Below, one piece after another: positions 1 through 9,202 of a stretch of DNA of 22,259 nt. The position numbers were made by a program, and so were the translations under genes. The notes beneath the pieces were generated by a model that saw only the letters and a program-made list of their open reading frames with translations, was not told the origin of the DNA and ran no database searches. Within the stretch, counting starts at the first letter, position 1; each line of letters starts with the position of its first letter. The stretch comes from Tieghemiomyces parasiticus (Eukaryota; Kickxellomycota; Dimargaritomycetes; Dimargaritales; Dimargaritaceae): assembly GCA_027575765.1 (NCBI GenBank), contig JANBPT010000805.1, positions 1 to 22,259 of the forward strand, in the 5' to 3' direction.

Positions 1-1617
1 AAGGAAATGTTGAAAAGATCACCAATTTTCTAGACCTTTCATTCCCTTGGGCCAATGACATGCCCCTCCAGAGCCTTCTCTTGCCTCCAGGTTCCCTCCA
101 TCTCCTAGAACCTAATCTCACTTTGCAGTTTTCTACAATATTTCAAATACTACCAGTAGATGCCAGAGTTACCCTGCCTGGGTTAGCCCCTTAGTTAACC
201 ACATCTCATTTTACATTTCAACAGGAAAAGCCAAGACAAAGGAACAAGGGGAGAGGGTGATGTCCCTCATCTTATACCAATCAGGTCTTCTCCTAGCTGA
301 TCAACTCTTGCCATATTGGTAAATGGCACCAACAGAATGGTTTGATGTGTGTGGTGATCCCTTACCAGTTCTAGTACCACTACATGTTCACAGCACACCA
401 GTAAAAGGTGACTCAATCAGGGGGCTGGACCACTCACCATAATGAAGATCTCTACCCCACTATGTCAGATTATCTATAATCTACCAGATATCCACTAATA
501 GGGTCTAATACTTAAGTACCCCCTACAGCTGAACCATTATAGAATTTAATTACATCAATACCCTTTCAAAATTAGGTACTTGATCATTGGTATTATTCAC
601 CTAATGATCAGAAACCATATCAACTAATATGACAGAGGTTGTACATGCTTGTGATGCCAATATACCCTACCACTCAACAACCATGGTTAACCACTTCATT
701 TCCATACAGTATCTACACAACAGGCACTTAGAACTGCAGGAATCTCCATACCACTAGCCTCCAAGGCTGTGTTAATGTCCATGTAACCACCAGAAGCTGC
801 ACACTGACTGCTGTAACCTATGGCATAGCAATTATATCAACTTGGGCCAAAGCCCCATCCATGATTTACTCCATTTTTGTTGTGACTCCTGTATTTACCT
901 GCCAGTATACATCACACTCCACTTCTGGGTGGCCTTCCACCTCCCCAATATACCCTTCTCACTTATCTACTTTCCCAGTTGGTGGTACTGGACCCCATTG
1001 GTAGGCACCACAGCCCCTACAATAACTCCATAAATGCTATTAGTAACTGGTGCCCTCTTTCAACCTTAGCAATACATTACAATTTACATGGTGTGTTGAT
1101 ACTAGGCCCAAGTCTAATACCATAACCAAAAGGCTATTCTACTATCACAGAATTTGTGGTTCTGAAATAGTAGACTTGGACTTTACCCTGGGATGATCTA
1201 ATGTGGTGGTTCCCAATCACCACACATGGTTTAATTTAGGCACCTTCTTCCATAAATATTTTGGTACTAATACCTAAAAATTACCCATTCACTAACCATC
1301 AAGTGCTATATGTCCCCCTTTTTAGTCTCACAACCAAACAAGTCACGTTAAGCAGGCCTGGCTATATCAACTAATATTATCTTGCACTCCAAGGATTTCT
1401 CCCCATTGTGGTCACTGGACCAATTGTGAGACTGTCTGACCTTGAATAACACTTGCCATTATGACGGATTTTCTTTGACCTATTGAAAGTCACGTATCTT
1501 CTTACTTAGTGATTCATTGATATTCACCAGCTAATACGCATTAGGTAACAAAGCACATCAAACTGTGGATCAACCCATGCTAATCCTGACAAGTACCTAT
1601 AGTCAACAAAAAAATAA
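1..1617. repeat. CpG-free, repeat-derived non-coding block
   Basis: This stretch has no convincing gene. Reading every line, I find no CG dinucleotide from 1 to 1,345 and only four from 1,346 to 1,617, although C and G are both common and GC steps are frequent. That points to loss of CpG by methylation and deamination rather than simple AT richness. The few short open frames are broken on both sides and match no family I recognise. The most likely content is very old, heavily mutated transposon sequence. No terminal repeats, protease, reverse transcriptase or integrase motifs are legible here. Confidence 0.55.
1608..1614 (-). terminator. RNA polymerase III T-run terminator of the tRNA-Lys gene
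   Basis: Just past the tRNA 3' end, the minus strand reads TTTA and then seven consecutive T. A T-run of this kind is the usual Pol III stop. Its position four bases after the discriminator base fits a short 3' trailer. Confidence 0.8.
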
Positions 1618-1690
1618 AGCCCAATGCGGGGGTCGAACCCGCAACCTTGAGATTAAGAGTCTCACGCTCTACCGATTGAGCTAACCGGGC
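1618..1690 (-). tRNA. tRNA-Lys(CUU): tRNA-Lys, anticodon CUU
   Basis: The minus strand folds into a complete 73-nt cloverleaf. The acceptor stem is 7 bp with two G-U pairs; the D stem is GCTC/GAGC; the anticodon stem is TGAGA/TCTCA closing the loop CTCTTAA with anticodon CTT; the variable loop is 5 nt; the T stem is GCGGG/CCCGC with loop TTCGACC. The B box (GGTTCGACCCC on the minus strand, 1,629-1,639) is intact. There is no intron and no encoded CCA. The discriminator base is U73, as in yeast tRNA-Lys(CUU). It decodes AAG lysine codons. It keeps six CpGs while the DNA on both sides has almost none, which suggests it is functional and under selection. Confidence 0.95.
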
Positions 1691-2149
1691 CTATTGTTTT
1701 GTGATGGAGCAATAAACCAAGCCTGTTTTTAGGATCAATGTAGGAATCCCAGTCTATTATAACCAATTCACTTACCAAACTATGATAGCATTGAACTGCC
1801 TTTATCTTTGATCTGAACAACCCAGCCTATGTGCACAAGGGTATGTCTACAGTAGTATTACAACATGAATAAATACTGGGCCAGTTTCCTCTTCTTGGAA
1901 CAGCAGTTGGTTTCCTACCTTTATTCTCCTTATCATCTTACCAGACGTTTTCAATCCCAACCCTAGTTACTCCCAATCCCTGTCAAAACATTACAGTTTT
2001 GGGGAGCCCTGATATATTCTTTCCTGCTAAATATACCCAAGGGTCCATTGTATAAGGGGGCAACTTTGGTGCCACAGTAAAAGGCCAACAAACCCACTAG
2101 GGGAAGGGGAAAGGATAATCCACAAGCACAAGACAATCCCGCAAACCCT
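1691..2149. other. Gene-free, CpG-poor repeat-type DNA
   Basis: No gene is seen. Bases 1,691-1,944 contain no CpG. The open frames are short, and their apparent homology to anything known is not convincing. It looks like a continuation of the decayed repeat block around the tRNA. Confidence 0.4.
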
Positions 2150-2372
2150 CTACCAATAGTATTCCTAATTTCCCATGGATGGGGTTTCATACTTTTCAAT
2201 TTAATGTGTTTCATACTTTTCGTTTTTTTCTGTTTCATCTACCAGGTCGCCAGCCATACCCATTAGCCAGGGCGACCTGAGAGCACCTCAGTGCAGCATC
2301 ATTTTAGTTTTATATTTAAGGTGGAACCTATTACACCTAGTGGTCCAGGGAGTTTTTTCCCTGCCTTGCCTC
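2150..2372 (+). repeat. Diverged dispersed repeat, copy A (LTR-like tail)
   Basis: This copy pairs with 4,472-4,705 in the same orientation. Shared landmarks in order are ACCAATA, ATTTCCCATG, GGGTTTCATACTTTT, several further TTTCAT words, TATTTAAG and CCCTGCCTT. In both copies the TATTTAAG box is followed by exactly 27 bases and then GGGAGT. Over the 60 bases from TATTTAAG to the end I count 40 matches without a gap. A TATA-like box followed at fixed distance by a conserved downstream element would suit the U3/R part of an old LTR, but I see no clear element ends, so the class is uncertain. Confidence 0.5.
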
Positions 2373-2477
2373 AAGGTACCTAGTTTTCATTAAAACCCAC
2401 CTATTGTATTCTGTTGGGCCCCACCTTCATAACTGTTCTGCTATCTACGCTTCACAGTTTTTATTGTGCACGGACTA

Positions 2478-2501
2478 TCTTATCTTTTTAAAAAGATAAG
2501 A
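2478..2501. repeat. Perfect 24-nt palindrome with two facing GATA words
   Basis: The half-site TCTTATCTTTTT is followed directly by its exact reverse complement, with no spacer. Each arm carries an AGATAA word, the core recognised by fungal GATA factors. It lies 13 bases inside the left end of the candidate insertion. It could be a regulatory site, a cruciform or part of the element's terminus. Confidence 0.6.
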
Positions 2502-2960
2502 CGTGATGAGAAAAATAAAAAGAAAACTGGTGCAATTATGTAGAAATGAAAAACGGTCAAAATAAAAGCTGCCATTTATTCATAGGGCCCAACTTGGGCC
2601 CGTTTTATACTGGCTATTGGACGTCTAACTGATGTCCGGTTATGACAAGGACAATAGGCTTTTGGTTTTGCAATCAAAGGAAGCTAGGATTATTGATAAA
2701 CTCGGCCTTGGCATCCAGTGGCTTTGGTTATAGTCTTCTGGCGGCCAACGCTTATATATCTAGTTAGTGATTAGCTGTGGCTAACCACAACAATTTGTGT
2801 GGTGCCAACACCTGCTTTGACTCTTGAAGGTATCTAATGGGCACGCCAACACTGGAAAAACGTAAACAGCTGCCAAGCACCTCAAGGGGGAAAACAGGTA
2901 TCAAGATTTAAGGTTACGGCCGCTATGCAGGGGGACGTAGATCCTTCCCCTGCACCCAAG

Positions 2961-2997
2961 TATAAAAGCAAGCCCGCACAATTAGGCAAGGGCTTGC
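2961..2997 (+). promoter_or_regulatory. TATA box and adjacent hairpin inside the candidate insertion
   Basis: TATAAAAG (2,961-2,968) overlaps the start of a perfect 8-bp inverted repeat, GCAAGCCC (2,968-2,975) and GGGCTTGC (2,990-2,997), with a 14-base loop. Read on the plus strand this looks like a Pol II core promoter with a structured early transcript, as in many LTRs. Without transcript data the assignment stays tentative. Confidence 0.35.
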
Positions 2998-3375
2998 CAG
3001 TTAATTTTTATACACATTATCCTCAATAGCATTTTTCTAGTAAACTTCCTTATTTTCTATTCTCTTTTCTAAGTACATGGACGCCATTGCGGTCCCATAC
3101 TATTTATGATAGTGACATTAGTAAACAAACTATCACCATCCTTTCCTGCTGTTTTGCCATTGAACCCAGACCGTTGTCACATACGGCTTGATCAAAGGCC
3201 ACCACTCAAGGCCCAGCATCACATTTGTGATGTGTTGTGAACAATTCCAGTTCAGCGTCTTTTGTGCAGTGTAATAAATGAGGATGATTTAACAATAACA
3301 GTCAAATTTGGTCAAAATACAAAAAGAGAGGATATATGATATTGTTTATTGTAGGGTGCGGTTCACACCTTTTAT

Positions 3376-4471
3376 ATTTGGAAGAAAAGAAGCTTAATCA
3401 GCAAACAAGAATGAAAAACAGATAGTAATGGTTCCTTTGACAAAGTGACAAGTCTGATATCTATCACATAGGATTGGAGTCAAAGAGTTGTCCAAACCTT
3501 ATAAACAAATGTGAAATCAATTCATCATAACTTAATAAAGGGAGTGATAAAAGGGGTTTTTAGGCCCCACACACAACAGATAGTTGCAGCACTTTGCACT
3601 GCCTTAACTCTTAGCTTTCCTTGTTCCTACATCATATTGTCACAAGCCTATAGTTTATTGTTTACTGAGTTTATTTTAACTTGATGACCTTGGGGACATA
3701 AAACCCCAGGTTGCCATTGCCCAGAAATAGGAAGGGGGACAAATTCTTGGACTGCACTTTTCCTTTTACTTTTCTTGACTTGCTTACTAAACCATTGATA
3801 CCCTTCCATTACATATTTTGTGAAGCCAAGCATGGCTTATCCCTTGGAGGAGCTGTAGTAGGCCGCACCTATACAACCATTAAAAGAAAAGATAGCAAAG
3901 AGACCAAGCAACCTCTGAGAGAGGCCCAGAAGAGATGGAGGACCAGCCAGGTCCTCCACCAATTAGCGTAGATCCTCAGTTCATAGTTATAGTATATAAG
4001 CCGGGCCCAAGTATGCAACACATGGCCTGGCAGCTTATTTCCTGTTTTCTGTCCTATAGTGCCATCCATTGGCACTATCCCATTAGTAAAGTCTATTACC
4101 AATATTCCCCTAAGCTTGCTTGTTGGTAAAACGTTATAGATTTTATTTGAGGTATTCTCCATCAATAGTCAACCTACCAAACTTTGTGTTACTGACTTGG
4201 ACAGTGCTGGTCCAACAGTATATTCCTGAATTCTCCACTTTGACCCAGAGGTTCTTTTGAAAGTGGGACTGGCTTCCAGATACTGATCTGCTTTACAATT
4301 TGTGGAGCCCTCACTCTATTTGGCCTCCTGAAGATGCCTGATGGATGGATCTTGGTTAGAATGATCTACCAGGACATGTATGTGTTGGAAAATCCATCAG
4401 GGAAAGCCAAATGCATCCGCCAAGCCATGGGTAAGCCAATACTTTTAGAGTATACCATCAGGCCATTTCTC
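3376..4471. other. Gene-free, CpG-poor repeat-type DNA
   Basis: No intact gene is seen. From 3,361 to about 3,860 there is no CpG. Open frames are short and overlap on both strands. The plus-strand frame running into the next repeat (4,334-4,525) contains the string YVLENPSGK, which vaguely recalls the C-terminal module of Ty3-type integrases, but the match is too short to call. The stretch probably represents decayed transposon DNA. Confidence 0.35.
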
Positions 4472-4705
4472 CCACCAATAATGGGCCTGATTTCCCATGA
4501 CTTGGGTTTCATACTTTTTGATTCTTGATGTTTCAGACATTTGGGTTTTATGTGTTTCATCCTGAAGGTTGCCAAATGCATTTTACCAGCCTAAAGCAAT
4601 AAGGTGACCAAAGGCAACTGTTTTGCCACCTTGGAGACAAACTCCTATTTAAGATCAGAACTTCTGCCCTTCTATGTTCTGGGAGTGTTGCCCCTGCCTT
4701 ACCTC
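4472..4705 (+). repeat. Diverged dispersed repeat, copy B (LTR-like tail)
   Basis: This is the partner of 2,150-2,372. The offset changes from 2,322 to 2,333 bases across the repeat, so about 11 bases of indel lie in the TTTCAT-rich middle part. The second half, from TATTTAAG (4,646-4,653) to CCCTGCCTTACCTC, aligns without gaps. There is no CpG in this copy. The two copies could be the ends of one decayed element or the tails of two related insertions. Confidence 0.5.
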
Positions 4706-5400
4706 CAGACACCCTTTTGGGTTTCTCTGTTTCTTATGTCCTCTGCCTATCACTCATTTATCATCTCTCAATGAAGCTTACTTCCTCTGAAAACTAAGAT
4801 TGTGCCATAGGTTGCTGAAATATTGGACCTTAGGATCTAATATCTAGATTACTTTCATCCTTGGTAGCAAAGCAACTTGGTGGGGTAGAGAGTGGATATG
4901 AGAAGCAAGTTTTATTCTTGTTTATCCCCTAGGTTTATCCACAGTGGTATCCTTGATAGTAATTACTGTTTAAGTAGATAAAAATGTTGGATAGTTATTA
5001 CTATCTGGTCATTGTAGAGGTATATATAATAAAAACTATGTAGATAGTTTTTGCTCACCTATCTGTGAGATGGACTTGGTGCCCGAGTTGATAATAGATG
5101 TTTAGGTGTAGAGGGCTTCAGTTCATTATCTCTGCCACCATTGGAGTTTCAGGAATGCCCCTATGGTAAACATTGTATAGTGTTTTAATTGGAGTGATAG
5201 TGAATTATGTATCATACACCTTGGCTAATATTTATTCCCCAGCATTATCATTAATTCCACTACCAACACATTTGAGCATAATTAGGTCATCACAATATCA
5301 CCTCTCACTTACTGGAGGATACTGTGGCAGTGGGACCTAGGAGGTGGCCCTAACAGATCAACCCTCCCAAGGTCATCCCTCTATTCCCAACCATTGTGAC
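4706..5400. other. Gene-free, AT-rich, CpG-poor DNA with small inverted repeats
   Basis: No gene is seen. About 4,420-5,080 is free of CpG. The part from 4,950 to 5,060 is dense in short inverted repeats made of the words ATAGT and ACTAT. The clearest is AAAAACTAT (5,031-5,039), a 4-base loop, and ATAGTTTTT (5,044-5,052), preceded by an alternating TA tract. Confidence 0.4.
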
Positions 5401-6854
5401 TCACCGGTCACCAGGCCTGCCGGGCTTTGATAGATCACAACACCCCTATGGGAACTGAGGAAGGGAGGCCGGGCAGTTGACCCCGACCTCTCTCTCTCTC
5501 TTGTATTCAACTGTTTTCTTCATCCCCACTTTCATTTGTCTTCACGGTGTCCCGTGCCATCTTCTACTTCTATCCGTCTTCTCATATTTCTATATCTTGC
5601 ACCCGTTTGGCCTTGTTGGCCCTTCTCCCTAGGAAAAGCTTGTCTTCATTAAAGCTCCACCTAACACAATACCAAGTATCAAAAGGAAGTTATGTCATTG
5701 AAAATCTATTAAATTTACTGGCCACTTTCAGGGTTTTCCTACTTGTTGTCTCCGTACACATACCCATATTCTGAGGCTGTCTAGCTTAGGTGTTCCGCAT
5801 CAATTGAACAGGCTTAGCCTTGTATGCATTTATCCTGTCCGTGTTGTGGGGTTTCTAATATTGTACACCTTTCAATGACCTCTGGCGGTCGTCATGTTTT
5901 GTATGTCTTACTTCAACAGCATGCTGGTTGTAATCCCGGATCATTCCAAGACGTATCTAAAAATATTAGGGGAGAATGAGTGCCACCTCTATTGGTGGGG
6001 TGGGCTATCCTGGTTAGCACAGCCGGTGACAGTACTTTACTCACGGGCCAAAGGTTGGGTGGCTGAGACTGTGAGCATAGGTTGGCCTCACTAATTACCC
6101 CTCCCCAGTCAGAAGCTCAGACAACGACTGGCCTACAGCCCTGCGCAAACGCAGCCGCATCCACTTCAACTCCTTCGATAAAGGAGCCTACTGAACATGC
6201 GCTCATCTCCAACGTCAACCGCATCAACGACTTCCCGATCACGACAAACTCTTCGGCTACTAATTGCATCTTGGCCGGCGACGAAAGATCGAATCCTACT
6301 AATAAACTAATTACCTTACTTTCCGTTTAGCTTCACCGTCGTTTACTTGGCCCTTGCTATAGCACCATCACGCACAGCAAATCGTCTTACCGCAGTTCTT
6401 TTTTACTGCCCCTAACTCACTGAGTTTACACCATCCATATTGACTTGAAAACTGTTATTCTTCTATTTTTTCTTATGATATTACCTGTACAGTACTTTAA
6501 GCCACGTACTCTAGAATCCGAGACATCCCATCGCTGAAACTGAGGGCTGATAACATTGTGGTTTTTCGGTTTCTAGCGTCTAGTTTTATTCCCTTCTTTT
6601 TATGTGTGAAACGCAGAGTCCCAACTGACCACCCTATTTCATCACCACGCCATATTAAATTTTCACTAGCAGCAAGAGGTCTCTATGTTCTCTTCATTAC
6701 TGGTGGCACCCCTTGTGGTTAATCAGAACATCACAAGGTTGATGACAGCAAACTTATAATATAAAACCCCCCTCCCATACTAGAATTCTTCTCCTAGCGA
6801 AACCATTCTACACACGTAAGCCGAACAAGACAGTTGCCATAAGGATACCCTCAT
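5401..6854. other. Transition zone downstream of aminoacylase-1, no convincing gene
   Basis: CpG returns from about 5,400 onward, marking the edge of the repeat block. There is a (CT)7 microsatellite at 5,488-5,501. Bases 6,080-6,330 are GC-richer and open in the plus direction for 82 codons (Thr/Ser/Ala-rich, ending LITLLSV), but I recognise no domain and see no clear splice partners, so I do not call a gene. The last 100 bases are the 3' flank of the minus-strand aminoacylase gene and include an AT-rich tract (about 6,755-6,765) that could aid polyadenylation. Confidence 0.4.
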
Positions 6855-8087
6855 TTACACCAGCAGGTTTCCCACCTCCTCAATGAGATATTCATAGTAA
6901 CGAATGCCTTCCAGGTACCCATTTACCGTGACATACTCGTTGTTATCGTGCGCAAGGAGGGGCAAATTGCGCATTGGCGACACGCCTAAACAGGGAATAC
7001 CTAAAGGCCGGACCCACCGAGAATCGGTCGCTCCAGGGCAGATCTGGGTGTTATAACTAGTGCCCAGCGCTTCGCCAACACGCTGCATGGCCGCCCACCA
7101 GGGATTATTATCCAGGCGGGTGACGTTGGGCTCCATGTACTGCTGCTTGTACTCGAGGGTGACATCACTGTTGTGTGCAAGATCAGCCAGCCAAGCGTCA
7201 AAGTGCTTGTAATCGACGAATGGTGAAACGCGGATATCAAAGTAGGCCTCGAGTGAGGGGGGGACTACGTTTTGCTGCTTACCACCGCTGAGCATGGTGA
7301 GATTGGCACTCGTGACGTCGCCGTAACCAATAGGTTTACCTGTGGCCTCATCCTTACCGGCCAGAAAGCGCTTTTCCTCTTGGGTGTGGAACGTGATGAG
7401 GGCACTGACGACCTTCATGAGCTTCGGAGCCGCCGTATTGGGAATGAACTTGCTACCGTGGCCCGTGTTGCCCTCGGCGGTGAACCTGGCCCACCAGGGG
7501 GCCTTCTCACCGTAGAACACCTTGTAGGAGTTATCCGGATTGGCCGCACCTTCGTCGAGCATCAGGCCGAGATTCAGCTTCTTAAAAGCGTCGTGCTGCA
7601 CAAAGGCCATCATTCCATGATCAGCGCCAATCTCCTCGTCGGGGACGAAAATGACATGGATCGTGCGAAGGAGCTGCTTTACGCCGCGGTTACGGAGAGT
7701 ACGGATGGCCTCCAGGTAGCACATACCCAAGATCTTTGTGTCCTGGGTGCCACGGGCGATGATGCGGTGCTCGCCCGCGTCGTCCTGGACGATGTTGGCG
7801 GCGAAGGGGTCCTCGGACCAAAACTCTTCATAGACCGGGACGACGTCGGTGTGGCTGTTGAGACCGATACTGGGCAGCGTGGGGTCCTTGCCCTCCCACG
7901 TCATGACGACGATGGGCTTGCCCGGGGCCATCTCGTAGACCTGGTGGGGGAGGCCCAGCTCGTCGGCCATGTCCCGTAGGAACTGGGCGCAGGTGGCATA
8001 GTCCGGGGTGGGCTGCACCGTCTTGATTTGCAGGTAACGCTGGAAGTTCTTGACCGACGTCGGGAACTCGGGCAGTGAGGCGGCCAT
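6855..8087 (-). CDS. ACY1: Aminoacylase-1 (N-acyl-L-amino-acid amidohydrolase, M20 family)
   Basis: This single-exon gene encodes 410 residues, close to the 408 of the human enzyme. It hydrolyses N-acetyl and other N-acyl L-amino acids to free amino acids and acetate, normally in the cytosol; no signal peptide is visible. The M20 dinuclear zinc site is complete: NSHTD (His79), RGTQD (Asp116), PDEE (catalytic Glu151 and metal-binding Glu152), DEG (Glu179) and LLAH (His380). The dimerisation domain between them carries the conserved GH pair (His210) that helps the partner subunit's active site. PWWARF and NPWWAAM are typical of aminoacylase-1 rather than of other M20 peptidases. The ATG lies in a good context (AGCCATGG) and the stop is TAA. 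A second copy begins in inverted orientation at the right edge of the window. The long antisense frame over this gene is a codon-bias shadow. Confidence 0.96.
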   Translation of the reverse strand: MAASLPEFPTSVKNFQRYLQIKTVQPTPDYATCAQFLRDMADELGLPHQVYEMAPGKPIVVMTWEGKDPTLPSIGLNSHTDVVPVYEEFWSEDPFAANIVQDDAGEHRIIARGTQDTKILGMCYLEAIRTLRNRGVKQLLRTIHVIFVPDEEIGADHGMMAFVQHDAFKKLNLGLMLDEGAANPDNSYKVFYGEKAPWWARFTAEGNTGHGSKFIPNTAAPKLMKVVSALITFHTQEEKRFLAGKDEATGKPIGYGDVTSANLTMLSGGKQQNVVPPSLEAYFDIRVSPFVDYKHFDAWLADLAHNSDVTLEYKQQYMEPNVTRLDNNPWWAAMQRVGEALGTSYNTQICPGATDSRWVRPLGIPCLGVSPMRNLPLLAHDNNEYVTVNGYLEGIRYYEYLIEEVGNLLV

Positions 8088-9202
8088 GGCTGGTGGTAGA
8101 CGTTATGAGGATTATAAGCGCGGGTTTGGAATAGAGTAATGGTATTAGAGGTGAAAAACGTTCTGGGATACAGGAGGAAAAAGGTGTTTAATGAGGACCA
8201 CAAAGGAGAAACTAGTTTGTGGGAGGGGGAAGACGGTTGAAGTGGCCATTACGTTGGGAAGGAAGATCTAGTTACGCCACCCGATTGATACTGCTGGCAT
8301 GACCAGGTGACTCGAAATACTCACAGGTGAGAACGGGCCGGATGTACATGACCACGTGTGGCATTCCACCGCATAGTACCTTGGAATGCCGAGAAAATTC
8401 GCCAGGTAGGTGCTTTTAAACGATCGGAATTTTCCCGTACACTTCCTCCCTCTAGTCATCTGGCCGATGTGCAAGATACCAACCTGTATCCGCTTTCAAG
8501 CGTGATAGACAATTGATAATCAAACTGGGGCCTCAAGGCGCCATTAGCCTATACACTCCCCCTTGATATCACAGTCTAAGTCGGTGCGGCCAAATTGATC
8601 TCAGCAATAAGTCCTTTATTGATGCCAGCATGAAGGTACAACGGTGCGAATCAAGCAATAGGTGGATTGAGTCTGTTCCAAATTTAAGACGCATGGGGAA
8701 ATCGCACGGGTTGCGTTGTGCCAACTAAACTCCCCTCCAAGGATTTCAGTAAAGGAAACTTGGGAATAGGACACCCCTAGACAGGGTAATAAAAGAGGAT
8801 TGTGGCCGTAAAAATCAATATGATACGGCGGTTAAATAAGGAAATGATATACGGAGAACCTAAGCAGCGAAGATGCTAGCAAAAGAAACAATAGAGGCCA
8901 AGAAGGCAGTGCAGGATAAATGGGTGAACAGATATCATGAATTAAGCGCAACACGGACGCAACAAATGCAGAACCCGGAGGTGTTAAGGATGGAAACTGG
9001 AGTGGCTAGCGGAGTAGGCCGAGTCGTAGGCATGAAAGTGGGCTCTTATGAGTAGCTAGGAGTGCAGATTGGGTGGGAAATCTGAGAAATGCGGACCCCG
9101 TCGGCCCGGCCAGCGTACCAACGGGGGACCTTTTCCTGAGGCCTCCCTCGCCCGCAAGTCACGGCCACCGACCCACCAACCTCCAAAGACCCATTGCCCC
9201 TC
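8088..9202. other. Intergenic: aminoacylase-1 promoter side and Opy2-like gene 3' flank
   Basis: No gene is seen. The first 200 bases are the upstream region of the minus-strand aminoacylase gene. In sense orientation they are pyrimidine-rich just before the ATG, with a TTATAAT word about 30 bases upstream. The rest has short frames on both strands, the longest plus-strand one being 60 codons at 8,873-9,055, with no recognisable domain. CpG frequency is normal here. Confidence 0.45.

Larger units (their letters stand above)
2465..3369. mobile_element. Candidate younger insertion, possibly a solo LTR, flanked by TTTTAT
   Basis: About 905 bases stand out from their surroundings because they hold roughly 20 CpGs where the neighbouring DNA has almost none. 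The segment is bracketed by the direct repeat TTTTAT (2,459-2,464 and 3,370-3,375), a possible 6-bp target duplication. The left end starts TGTGCACGG and the inverted right end starts GGTGTGAACCG, only loosely similar. Inside are a TATAAAAG box (2,961-2,968) and, at once downstream, an 8-bp hairpin, an arrangement seen at LTR transcription starts. There is no coding sequence. The right end does not finish in the canonical CA, so a non-autonomous DNA element is also possible. A 6-bp direct repeat in T-rich DNA is weak evidence by itself. Confidence 0.35.

Noticed and set aside
4334..4525. Possible Ty3-type integrase C-terminus (YVLENPSGK and surroundings)
   Set aside because: The resemblance covers only about 20 residues. 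No upstream zinc finger, DDE core or reverse transcriptase was found, so I do not annotate it as a gene remnant.
6082..6330. 82-codon plus-strand frame in the transition zone
   Set aside because: Low complexity, no domain, and no splice signals linking it to other coding sequence.
7272..7979. 235-codon plus-strand open frame opposite aminoacylase-1
   Set aside because: It is the antisense shadow of a GC-rich, well-identified enzyme gene. It has no domain of its own.
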